Shown here one piece after another: positions 1-7,775 of a DNA stretch of 12,954 bases; within the stretch, counting starts at the first letter, position 1; every line of letters begins with the position of its first letter. A program made the translations under genes and the position numbers. The notes beneath the pieces were generated by a model. It ran no database searches. It was not told the DNA's origin and saw nothing but the letters and a program-made list of their open reading frames with translations. Origin of the DNA: an uncultured Chitinophagaceae bacterium (GTDB lineage Bacteria > Bacteroidota > Bacteroidia > Chitinophagales > Chitinophagaceae); assembly GCA_903841915.1 (NCBI GenBank), contig CAIMKO010000473.1:1-12954 (forward strand), read 5' to 3'.

Positions 1-27
1 AGACGAACTTTATTTAATAATTTTTTT

Positions 28-867
28 ATGCGGCCAATATCAATTCCATCCTACATTCAAAAAAGCTGGAACATAAATTTCTCTTCAAAAGAAGTTTTTC
101 AGCAAATTCGGGAAGCTTATTTACTATTAGAAAAGGCATCTGAGACACCCGAAGTATCAGTTGTAATTCCTGCTTACAATGAAGAAAAAAACATTATCCA
201 AACTTTATATTCTTTAAGCCATAATGTTGCTTCGAGATCAGTTGAGATAATTGTGGTAAACAATAATTCGTCTGATCAAACAGAAAATTTGGTACTGGCA
301 ACTGGAATAAAGTGTATTCCTGAAAAAAAGCAAGGAATTACTGCTGCAAGAAATGGCGGACTGGCAGCAGCAAGGGGAAAATATATTCTAAACGCAGACG
401 CAGATTCAATTTATCCCAAAGATTGGATTGAAGAAATGGTTAAGCCATTAATACAGGACGAAAACATTGTTTCGGTCTATGGAAGATTTTCATTTATTCC
501 GATTGGCAGTACCGGAAGGTTGACCTATTTTTTTTATGAATATTTTGCTGATTTCATGCGCAGCTTAAATAAATATTTAAAAGATGAAGCTGTGAATGTA
601 TATGGATTTAACTCGGGATTCAGGCGTCTACAGGGTTTACAGGTTAATGGGTTTGATCATCCCGCAGGTACAAATGAAGATGGATGGCTTGCAGTTAAGT
701 TACGTGATACCTTAAAAGGCAGACTATTTTGCGTAACGAACACAAAGGCTTTGGTATGGACTTCTGACAGACGAATTCAGATAGATGGCGGATTGTGGAA
801 AGCGACCTTAGCTAGATTGCAAAGAATATTCTCAAAAAAGCAAGGGGCAGAACGGGCAGATCTTTAA
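28..867 (+). CDS. GT-A family 2 glycosyltransferase, start uncertain at window edge
   Basis: This is a cytoplasmic family 2 glycosyltransferase, likely to move a sugar from a nucleotide-sugar to a polysaccharide or glycolipid acceptor. The GT-A core begins near residue 42 with VSVVIPAYNEE. It continues with VVNNNSSDQT (76-85) and GITAARNGGLAAARG (103-117), then the metal-binding D124-A-D126. A later E217-D218 (TNEDGW) is the likely catalytic-base region. No convincing membrane helix is visible; the aromatic stretch near 165-175 is too short and polar. At 279 residues it has the size of a simple soluble GT2. The ATG at 28 is the first methionine seen, but the nine upstream codons are open to the window edge, so the true start could lie outside. 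The stop overlaps the stop of the convergent kinase gene. Donor and product cannot be told from sequence. Confidence 0.87.
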   Translation: MRPISIPSYIQKSWNINFSSKEVFQQIREAYLLLEKASETPEVSVVIPAYNEEKNIIQTLYSLSHNVASRSVEIIVVNNNSSDQTENLVLATGIKCIPEKKQGITAARNGGLAAARGKYILNADADSIYPKDWIEEMVKPLIQDENIVSVYGRFSFIPIGSTGRLTYFFYEYFADFMRSLNKYLKDEAVNVYGFNSGFRRLQGLQVNGFDHPAGTNEDGWLAVKLRDTLKGRLFCVTNTKALVWTSDRRIQIDGGLWKATLARLQRIFSKKQGAERADL

Positions 868-3800
868 TTAAGATCACTGAAGTCTGAACGCATTTGTTGA
901 ATCACTTTATTTAAAACAGTACTCACTTCTGTTACCATATTAAGAATTGATTCCTTGCTTTCTTTCGATTCGCCTTTTAATTCCAGTTTTCTGATGATTG
1001 TTCCAATTGAAGCAATCCCCATACTATCGATAGTGGATTTCATCTTATGTGCTATAAAACCAACTTTTTCCCACTCTTCATTTGATGCTGCATCCATAAG
1101 TTTTTTGAGATCCAAAGGGATGGTCTCTAAAAATAATTTTATCATAGTCCTTACAAAAGAAGGGCTATTTTTTCCTATAACATTTACCATTGAAAGATCA
1201 TACAATTTACTCTCCTCATCATTCGATTTTACAATAGGAGTTTTGTTTTCTTCAACACCATCCTGATTTTCAAGGTCGCTATCTTTTGAAGGCTTTAAAA
1301 ATTTGCTGATGACCTTGTACAAACGTTCTTCTGTATAAGGTTTAGTGATGTAATCATTCATTCCTGCATTCAAATAACGTTGATCATCACCTTTCAGCGC
1401 ATTTGCGGTAAGTGCTATAATAGGAATGTTAGATTTATTTTCTATATCAAGTTTACGAATAGTTTGTGTTGCAACAATGCCGTCCATCTCAGGCATTTGA
1501 ATATCCATGAGAACAAGGTCATAGTGTTTTTCTTTTACACAGTTAACTGCTTCCAAACCGTTGTTGGCAATATCGACAGAAAAGCCCCAGGATTCCAGAA
1601 TATGTTTGGCTAAAAATTGATTTAATTCAACATCTTCTGCTACCAATATTCTTTTCTTACCCATATCACTGAAGTTCACTTCAACTTTTAATTCTTCTGC
1701 CAATAAATCAACAGAGCCGACTGAATACGGTAAAGTAAAGTTGAAGGTAGTGCCTGCATTTTCTTCACTATGCGCAGATATTTTCCCCCCCTGTAATTCA
1801 ACAAGATTTCTGCAGATGGAAAGCCCTAAACCAGTGCCGCCATATTTTCTTGTCGTATCGCTTGACGCTTGAACAAAGGGGTCGAAAATTACCGAAAGCC
1901 TGTCATTAGGAATTCCGATACCCGTATCTTTTACTGAGAAACTGATGATTACTTTTTCTTTATTCTTTTCCAGTAGAGATGCACTTACTATTATCTTTCC
2001 CTCTTGTGTAAATTTTAGCGCATTACTTAATAAGTTATTCAATACTTGACTCAAACGGTAAGGATCTCCTTGAATGACCAGATCGTTCGGGAGATTATTT
2101 GTAAAATCCAGATGTAAGCCTTTTTCTTCAGCCTTGTATTGGAATGATTGAATTGTTGTTGTTATTTTTTCTGAAATTCTGAAGTGAACATTTTCAAATT
2201 CAAATTTTCCGGAAGCGATCTTTTCAATATCCAGTACATCATTTACAATGATCAATAAATTATTTGCTGATTCGGTAATGAGTTTTGTATAATTTTTTTG
2301 CTGGTTATTTAATGAAGTTTTTGCCAATAGGCCTGCAATGCCCAATATTCCGCTCATGGGTGTTCTGATCTCGTGGCTCATATTGGCTAAGAATATTTCT
2401 TTAGCGCGGGATGCATCCTCAGTCAACTTCTTTGCTAATACCAACTCATTTTCTGCCTGAATTCGATCTGTAATATCCTGAGAGAATCCAATTACATATG
2501 GCTCCAGGCCCTCTTCCTTCACTTTATAATTTTGATACAACAGAAATAATTTATTCCCGTTTTTTTGAACAACTCTAAATACGCCGTTTACCCTTTCTTC
2601 GGAATTTATTTTATCTAAATATTCCGGTTGAAATTTATATGTATCTTTTTCCGGAATGAATGCTTGTAATTTTTTCCCAACCAATTCCTCTGCAGTATAG
2701 CCCAGCGCTTCACAAATAGCAGGATTTACAGATAATATCTTTCCATTCATATCATGCGTGCAAATCAAGGCCTGACTGTAATTAAAAAGATCACGATAGC
2801 GTTTCTCGTTTAGTTTTAATTTCTCTTCAATGCGTTTCCTTTCAGTGATATTTAATCCATATCCGATCACTAATTTGATCTCGCCTTTTTCATCCATCAC
2901 CGGGTACATATTTCTTAGGTGATATTCAATTTTGCCGTCGGGTTGTACCAATTGTTCTTCCCAGTAATTCAATTTTTTTGATTTCAGAACTTTGTTGAAT
3001 ACGGCTCTTCTGCCTTCTGCGATGCTCATAGGCTTGTTCTTCAACAAACAATAATCTTCATCTCTTTTCCCGATAAACCATTTTCTTAGTTCTGGATCTT
3101 TGATGGCAACCGGGTTTAGGAATAAATAAGTATGATTTGCATCAAAAACAGCAATATCTGCAGGAATCTGATTTAAGATATCTTCATAAAATCTTCTTTG
3201 GTCTTCTAGTTTTTTCTCAGCTAATTTTTTCTCCGTTGTATCTAAAATAATACCCGTGAAAATTCTTGATCCATCTTCCATTTCATACGAAAAGGATGCT
3301 GTTGAAGAATGCCACATGATCCCTTTTTGGGGAGTTAAAAGTCTGCCCTCGATTGAGAAAGGTTCGTTGGTGTTTTTAGTGTGATTGATTTTTTCTATGT
3401 AAAATTTCTGATCGTATGGATGAATATAGTTTACCCTGTTTTTTGCAAATTCATCGGCTGTAATCCCAAATATTTTTTCAATAGTAGGGCTGATAAATTT
3501 AAACCCATGAGTACCATCGGCTCTGAAAACATATTCATATACAACACCAGGGACATTTTCTGATAGGGATCTGAATTGTTTTTCACTTTGTTCTAGGGTT
3601 AATGCTATAAGTTTCCTTTCAGTAACGTTGGTATGAGTACCTATAAGACGCAATGGTTTGCCATCAACTGTTCTACTAATGACCATCCCTCTGTCTAATA
3701 TCCATAAATAATCTCCGTCTGCATTTTTAATTCGATATTCTCTTTGATGGTGAGTGATCAATCCACTTTCATATTCTTTATCTGTTTCCTCAATTATCAT

Positions 3801-5228
3801 AAGGTCATCAGGGTGTATCCTGCTTGTCCATTCATATAATTGATTTTTAAAATTCTCATCTGTGTACCCGAGCATCCTTTTATATCCTGACGAAAAATAT
3901 ACTTCACCTGTTTGAAAATTATATTCCCATACGCCGTCTCCAGCTCCTTCCAATGCAAACTGCCATCTTTCTTCAGCAATCTGCAAAGATTTCTCCACTT
4001 CTTTTAAAGAAGTAATATCAGTATGTGTGCCTACTGTTTTTAAAGGCTTGCCATCGGCAGTTTTTTCAATAACAACACCTCGGTCTAACACCCATTTAAC
4101 CGAACCATCCTTATTAAACAATCTGTATTCGAGAGAATGATTATTCAATGTTCCAAGCCGATAGCCCGCATCTGTTTTTTCTAATAGATTACGATCTTCG
4201 GGATGCACACTTTTCCACCATATTTCAGCATTATTAGTTAATTCTTCTTTCGTATAACCGAGCAAGTCATTGTTTACCGAAGAAAAATAAGTAGTGCCTT
4301 TTACATAGTCGTGTTCCCAGTAGTTATCGCCAACTTTTTCTAAAACAACTCTAAATCTTTTTTCATAATCCAAAATCTTTTGCTCTGATTCCTTACGGCG
4401 AGTAATATCTTCTTCCAAGGCAAAAAACTGAATGACCTTACCATTTTTATCAAATAGAGGCTGCCCTGAAATCTTTACCCAGTAAGCTTTTCCTTCTTTA
4501 GAATAATTGATGATCTCACATTCGAAAGATTTCGCAGCTTTAATTTTTTCGCGCAAATATTTTATCGTAACGGGGTCGGTATCTTCCCCCTGTAAAAAAC
4601 TTCCGGGTACTCTTCCAATGACCTCACTTAGCGTAAAACCACTTATTTTTTCAAAAGATTTATTGACCCATTGAATTTTAGCATTGGCATCGGTTACAAT
4701 TACACCATTTATAGTTTCTTCTGCAATGAGTGATAAACGTTTTAACTCGTCACGCTGATTATTTAATGTTTTTAATAATTTTTTTATATCCGAATTGACA
4801 ATCTCCTGCGTTTTTAAAACATGCAAAAGGTCCATTAATGGATCATGAATGGCAAAATCATTCAAACTTAAGTTTGCAGTTGTCACTTCTTCAACTGTGT
4901 CGAACCAAGGGGAGCCAATAAATAAGAGCTGATTCGTTTTTTGAAGATATTCAAATTGCCCTTTCAGGTTTATTTTATGTTCTTGTTTGGGTTCTATTAC
5001 GATCAGCTGGTTAGCTAATTCTTTCAATGCCTGAAAGGAAGGATTATTCAGTTCAGGTCGCTTAATAGTAAAACCATCATGGAATTTCTTATTTTGTTGC
5101 GTTACAGCAAAAAGTTTAGTTAAGGATTTTCCGCACTTGTTAATGCTTTCGTCAGCATCAATAAGTAAATAGAAAGGAAAAAGCCTGTTAAACTGATCCT
5201 CATCAAATGAAAAAATTGCTGCACTCAT
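864..5228 (-). CDS. HNOBA-PAS6 hybrid histidine kinase with REC and Hpt (predicted NO-signalling)
   Basis: A 1454-residue soluble hybrid sensor kinase with no membrane segment, so it senses inside the cell. Residues 10-150 are a HNOBA domain, the regulatory module of soluble guanylate cyclase: LFPFYLLID, CGKSL, RPEL, LKGQFEYL, LLFIGSPW and DFAIHDPLMDLL. A short helical linker (150-165) follows, then six PAS units at about 166-275, 290-410, 418-540, 550-668, 680-797 and 805-925. HisKA has H952 in SHEIRTP. The ATPase domain has NNLLSNALKF (1064-1073), DTGIGI (1101-1106) and GGTGLGLSI (1130-1138). The receiver (1192-1312) has E1198-D1199, phospho-acceptor D1242, T1274 and K1296. The C-terminal Hpt (1341-1445) has H1394 in AHKMKST. 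All phosphotransfer residues are intact. It starts 9 nt after the H-NOX stop, so the two are probably co-translated. H-NOX is inferred to be the ligand-binding partner; the HNOBA domain itself has no heme-binding histidine signature. Confidence 0.95.
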   Translation of the reverse strand: MSAAIFSFDEDQFNRLFPFYLLIDADESINKCGKSLTKLFAVTQQNKKFHDGFTIKRPELNNPSFQALKELANQLIVIEPKQEHKINLKGQFEYLQKTNQLLFIGSPWFDTVEEVTTANLSLNDFAIHDPLMDLLHVLKTQEIVNSDIKKLLKTLNNQRDELKRLSLIAEETINGVIVTDANAKIQWVNKSFEKISGFTLSEVIGRVPGSFLQGEDTDPVTIKYLREKIKAAKSFECEIINYSKEGKAYWVKISGQPLFDKNGKVIQFFALEEDITRRKESEQKILDYEKRFRVVLEKVGDNYWEHDYVKGTTYFSSVNNDLLGYTKEELTNNAEIWWKSVHPEDRNLLEKTDAGYRLGTLNNHSLEYRLFNKDGSVKWVLDRGVVIEKTADGKPLKTVGTHTDITSLKEVEKSLQIAEERWQFALEGAGDGVWEYNFQTGEVYFSSGYKRMLGYTDENFKNQLYEWTSRIHPDDLMIIEETDKEYESGLITHHQREYRIKNADGDYLWILDRGMVISRTVDGKPLRLIGTHTNVTERKLIALTLEQSEKQFRSLSENVPGVVYEYVFRADGTHGFKFISPTIEKIFGITADEFAKNRVNYIHPYDQKFYIEKINHTKNTNEPFSIEGRLLTPQKGIMWHSSTASFSYEMEDGSRIFTGIILDTTEKKLAEKKLEDQRRFYEDILNQIPADIAVFDANHTYLFLNPVAIKDPELRKWFIGKRDEDYCLLKNKPMSIAEGRRAVFNKVLKSKKLNYWEEQLVQPDGKIEYHLRNMYPVMDEKGEIKLVIGYGLNITERKRIEEKLKLNEKRYRDLFNYSQALICTHDMNGKILSVNPAICEALGYTAEELVGKKLQAFIPEKDTYKFQPEYLDKINSEERVNGVFRVVQKNGNKLFLLYQNYKVKEEGLEPYVIGFSQDITDRIQAENELVLAKKLTEDASRAKEIFLANMSHEIRTPMSGILGIAGLLAKTSLNNQQKNYTKLITESANNLLIIVNDVLDIEKIASGKFEFENVHFRISEKITTTIQSFQYKAEEKGLHLDFTNNLPNDLVIQGDPYRLSQVLNNLLSNALKFTQEGKIIVSASLLEKNKEKVIISFSVKDTGIGIPNDRLSVIFDPFVQASSDTTRKYGGTGLGLSICRNLVELQGGKISAHSEENAGTTFNFTLPYSVGSVDLLAEELKVEVNFSDMGKKRILVAEDVELNQFLAKHILESWGFSVDIANNGLEAVNCVKEKHYDLVLMDIQMPEMDGIVATQTIRKLDIENKSNIPIIALTANALKGDDQRYLNAGMNDYITKPYTEERLYKVISKFLKPSKDSDLENQDGVEENKTPIVKSNDEESKLYDLSMVNVIGKNSPSFVRTMIKLFLETIPLDLKKLMDAASNEEWEKVGFIAHKMKSTIDSMGIASIGTIIRKLELKGESKESKESILNMVTEVSTVLNKVIQQMRSDFSDLN

Positions 5229-5237
5229 AGGACGATA

Positions 5238-5780
5238 TTACCAACTAATTTTAAAAATTTCATGATCTTTGCCTTCGGTTCTGCTTTCAAGCAGCTCAAT
5301 GCTTGTATTCACGTGGTACAATTTACTGAGACCTTGTAAAAGTCCGCGAACAAATTCTTGCAAGCCTTTCCTTTTAGAAATGTAGTGAACAAATAAGCTG
5401 CTTTCCTCAATATTTGTTATTCTGAATTCAGGGGGCGTAAGCTTAGGGTAAATGACCATTACTCTGTTATGAAATAACGGAAGGTTGATCAGAAATTCTT
5501 TTAGATTATCCCCCCCGGTTTTCATCAATGCACCATACTTTTCCTTTCCTGTATTCAATACCCAAAATTCTCCGAAAGAAATTAGAATGTCACCAATAGA
5601 AACCTTCAGTTCTTCTGCAGCGGCACCTGCAAGTTGATAGGTAACATCGTCATCATAGGATTCATGACTCATAAAAAAATCAATATCTACCCCACTTTTC
5701 TGTTTTATGATCTCCCATTTCTCAACGCCAAAATCTCGAATGATCAGTTCCTCAATAGCTTTGTTTACAATTCCGTACAT
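5238..5780 (-). CDS. H-NOX (HNOB) heme-binding nitric oxide sensor protein
   Basis: A stand-alone H-NOX domain of 180 residues, the normal family length, expected to bind heme b and sense NO. The start is set at ATG 5780 because family members begin at this point (MYGIVNKAIEEL); a 21-codon upstream extension in frame has no family counterpart. The proximal heme ligand is H104, ten residues before the TPP turn as in other H-NOX proteins. The heme-propionate motif Y-x-S-x-R is Y133-S135-R137. Remembered cyanobacterial (Nostoc) H-NOX is very similar, for example in IKQKSG, DIDFF, DDVTY, FGEFW and EDHDIF/KDHEIF. Distal-pocket positions carry W73 and F143 rather than the tyrosine that holds O2 in the Thermoanaerobacter protein. 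It is therefore predicted to discriminate against O2, as guanylate cyclase does. It lies directly upstream of the HNOBA kinase, its probable partner. Confidence 0.95.
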   Translation of the reverse strand: MYGIVNKAIEELIIRDFGVEKWEIIKQKSGVDIDFFMSHESYDDDVTYQLAGAAAEELKVSIGDILISFGEFWVLNTGKEKYGALMKTGGDNLKEFLINLPLFHNRVMVIYPKLTPPEFRITNIEESSLFVHYISKRKGLQEFVRGLLQGLSKLYHVNTSIELLESRTEGKDHEIFKISW

Positions 5781-6011
5781 CTTTGTATTTCTGTTGTTTA
5801 AAAATACTTTAAATCTACTACTAGCTGCTGTTGTATTCAGCAAGCGGCAGAATTTTTGGCAGCCATATTACAAGGTAAGTTTTTTTGCGAAAATCCACAG
5901 TAATTATGTCTGATACCTCAGTATAGCTGTTAAATGCAAAATTAATTTCGGGCAAGTCATAAACTTTGTAAATTACGTACATATTCTATTGCATAACCAA
6001 AAATCAATGTG
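5781..6011. promoter_or_regulatory. Divergent intergenic region between H-NOX operon and receiver/sugar-transferase operon
   Basis: About 230 bp between the H-NOX start (-) and the receiver start (+). It must hold the start signals of both operons unless the right-hand pair is transcribed differently. On the minus strand a perfect match to the Bacteroidota -7 element TAnnTTTG is present (plus-strand CAAAATTA, 5937-5944), but no TTTG lies 19-21 nt upstream of it. On the plus strand a TTTG occurs at 5965-5968 without a good -7 element at the right spacing. No clear FNR-type palindrome or hairpin was seen. The 3' part of the region overlaps the upstream in-frame extension of H-NOX, which is judged non-coding. 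Confidence 0.4.
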
Positions 6012-6407
6012 ATGAGTTTTACGAATTCCGACCGACCCAAGATATTAGTAGTGGAAGATGATATTTATATGCAGACTATTCTGAATGAATATCTAAATGG
6101 TATTTTTGATGCTGAGATCTGTAATAATGGTGTTGATGCATTAGCATTTTTACAAAACGAAAATATTCCGGACCTTATTATTTCAGATTTAAATGTTCCT
6201 AAACTCAATGGCCTTGAATTGATTGCTCAGGTTAAGGCAAGTGATTTTTTTAATTCCATTCCCATCATGATCTTATCGGGTGAAGAAAGCTCAGAAATGC
6301 GTATTAAGTGTTTGAATGCGGGTGCTGATGATTATGTTGTAAAACCATTTAATCCGAGAGAACTTGAAGCAAGAATAAGGGTTATTTTAAGGAGGATGGG
6401 AAAATAA
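6012..6407 (+). CDS. Single-domain CheY-like response regulator
   Basis: A 131-residue stand-alone receiver domain with no output domain. Acidic pocket E15-D16-D17 follows KILVV; the phospho-acceptor is D59 in IISDLNVP, the switch residue is S89 in MILSG, and the conserved lysine is K111 in VVKPF. All residues needed for phosphorylation are present. The ATG at 6012 is preferred over an in-frame GTG three bases earlier. The next gene starts 21 nt downstream, and the H-NOX/kinase operon is divergent. It is therefore a plausible acceptor of phosphate from the kinase's Hpt domain, acting by protein contact rather than on DNA. Its target is not shown by sequence; the neighbouring sugar transferase is the leading candidate by position only. 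Confidence 0.93.
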   Translation: MSFTNSDRPKILVVEDDIYMQTILNEYLNGIFDAEICNNGVDALAFLQNENIPDLIISDLNVPKLNGLELIAQVKASDFFNSIPIMILSGEESSEMRIKCLNAGADDYVVKPFNPRELEARIRVILRRMGK

Positions 6408-6428
6408 AACGGCAATAATTCAAATGCT

Positions 6429-7637
6429 ATGAGCAATAACAATCTTACCGATAAAAGTTCACAGGTTATAGCACTCATTAACTGCAATGAAGTAATCCAT
6501 TCTTTACTGTTGAATATTAATTTGGGTGGAAGAGAGATTCGTTCATTTCAAAGTGGATTAGATTTTAGTAATCAATGGGAGAGACACAAATTGGATATTG
6601 TAGCCATCATTTCTAAAAGCGAAGTATTAGCGCCCGGCGGGATTTCGTTGATGGAAAACATCCTTAAGAAAAAGAAAAATAATATTCCATTCTTTTTGAT
6701 CGCTCAGCACTTTAATGATAATATTTCCAAGTTAGCACTTCGTTCGGGCATTGCCGAAGTATTCGTATTGCCACTCAGTATGCTGAAAATTGAAACAAGG
6801 ATTAGTTTTTTGATAGAACACTGGAAAGACATCAATAATAAGAGTAAAAGCAGTTCTTTTAAGCCCTATAAAACACCCTTCATTAAAAGGGTATTCGATC
6901 TCTTTTTTGCCGGTCTTGCCTTACTCTGCTTATCGCCTTTGTTTTTGATCGTCTATGTTCTAATAAGATTAGAATCAAAAGGGCCTGCGTTTTATTATTC
7001 TTTACGCGTTGGAACTGGGTATCGGGTTTTTAAATTTTTCAAGTTCCGCTCAATGTATGCAGATGCCGATAAAAGATTGAAAGACCTGAAACATTTGAAT
7101 CAATATGCTGATGCAAAAAAGGAAAATGAACTGGGATCTGAAATTGGCGATGATGGAATTTATTTATGTAATGAGTGTAAGCAAATGGGTACAAAATGCC
7201 AATTTCCTTTGTACGCAGATAATATCGAATGGTGCGAAAAGCAATTCAACGATTCTAAAAGAAATAAGAGTTCTGCTTTCATTAAACTAAAAGATGATCC
7301 GAGAATAACCAAAGTAGGTAAGATTATACGCAATACTAGTATTGATGAGTTGCCACAATTATGGAATGTGATCATCGGGGATATGAGTATTGTTGGCAAC
7401 CGGCCTTTGCCTTTATATGAAGCAGAAAAATTAACCACCGATAAATATGCATTGCGTTTTATGGCACCTGCAGGTATCACGGGCTTATGGCAGGTAGAAA
7501 AACGTGGTAAAGGCGAAATGAGCGAGGACGAAAGATTAATGCTGGATAATGTGTATGCCCAAAACCACAGTTTTCTAAATGATATCAGATTGATCTTAAA
7601 AACAATTCCTGCGTTGTTTCAAAAAGAAAATGTTTAG
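6429..7637 (+). CDS. Polyprenyl-phosphate sugar-1-phosphate transferase with N-terminal pseudo-receiver domain
   Basis: A monotopic phosphoglycosyltransferase (bacterial sugar transferase family) that moves a sugar-1-phosphate to undecaprenyl phosphate, the first step of exopolysaccharide repeat assembly. Residues 12-130 have the alternating strand/helix order of a receiver (VIALINCN, DIVAIIS, IPFFLIAQ, AEVFVLPLS). The phospho-Asp, Ser/Thr and Lys positions are occupied by Ile or Ser (61-62), Ala92 and Leu114, so it should not be phosphorylated. A hydrophobic re-entrant helix lies at 153-178. The catalytic core follows: FKFFKFRSM (201-209), catalytic dyad D306-E307 in SIDELPQLWN, VGNRPLP (322-328) and GITGLWQV (349-356). 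Between FRSM and KDDPRITK sits an insert with C247, C250, C257 and C269, a possible metal site. It follows the receiver gene by 21 nt, suggesting one operon. Sugar specificity is not known. Confidence 0.93.
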   Translation: MSNNNLTDKSSQVIALINCNEVIHSLLLNINLGGREIRSFQSGLDFSNQWERHKLDIVAIISKSEVLAPGGISLMENILKKKKNNIPFFLIAQHFNDNISKLALRSGIAEVFVLPLSMLKIETRISFLIEHWKDINNKSKSSSFKPYKTPFIKRVFDLFFAGLALLCLSPLFLIVYVLIRLESKGPAFYYSLRVGTGYRVFKFFKFRSMYADADKRLKDLKHLNQYADAKKENELGSEIGDDGIYLCNECKQMGTKCQFPLYADNIEWCEKQFNDSKRNKSSAFIKLKDDPRITKVGKIIRNTSIDELPQLWNVIIGDMSIVGNRPLPLYEAEKLTTDKYALRFMAPAGITGLWQVEKRGKGEMSEDERLMLDNVYAQNHSFLNDIRLILKTIPALFQKENV

Positions 7638-7670
7638 TTTTTTACATAGCGATACAATAAAAACGGGACT

Positions 7671-7775
7671 TTAGTTGCGTCGTGCAATTGTGCCTGCATG
7701 TTTTAATCTCCGCATCAAAAAAGGCTGAATAAAATATATGTACAGGGTATAAAAACACTTTAGACTCTTACCCAT
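7671..7775 (-). CDS. Possible 34-residue small protein (doubtful)
   Basis: A short ORF in the gap between two convergent genes. It begins at an ATG inside the last codons of the acetyltransferase (16 nt overlap, shifted frame) and ends at a TAA. It has a hydrophobic, aromatic middle (FYTLYIYFIQPFL) and a basic tail (MRRLKHAGTIARRN), as in a tiny membrane-associated peptide or the end of a decayed larger gene. The overlap geometry would allow translational coupling to the acetyltransferase. No family is recognised. Chance is a real alternative for so short an ORF. Confidence 0.2.
   Translation of the reverse strand: MGKSLKCFYTLYIYFIQPFLMRRLKHAGTIARRN

Noticed and set aside
1..17. Possible end of an upstream gene stopping at TAA 15-17
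   Set aside because: Only four codons are visible, which cannot be told from chance.
955..1613. Plus-strand ORFs of 103 and 77 codons inside the kinase gene
   Set aside because: They lie opposite the Hpt and receiver domains, whose motifs are intact on the minus strand, and their translations resemble no protein family.
3381..3979. 60-codon ORFs on both strands inside the PAS region
   Set aside because: Frame shadows of well-formed PAS domains.
5781..5843. 21-codon N-terminal extension of H-NOX in frame
   Set aside because: H-NOX proteins begin at the MYG methionine and the extension shows no family similarity, so the start was placed at 5780.
7105..7480. Plus and minus ORFs within the sugar transferase
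   Set aside because: Out of frame with the catalytic DE dyad and NRP motifs; no independent coding support.
7638..7759. Terminator hairpin after the sugar transferase (TTGC/GCAA near 7674-7686)
   Set aside because: The stem is only 4 bp and has no T run; too weak to call.
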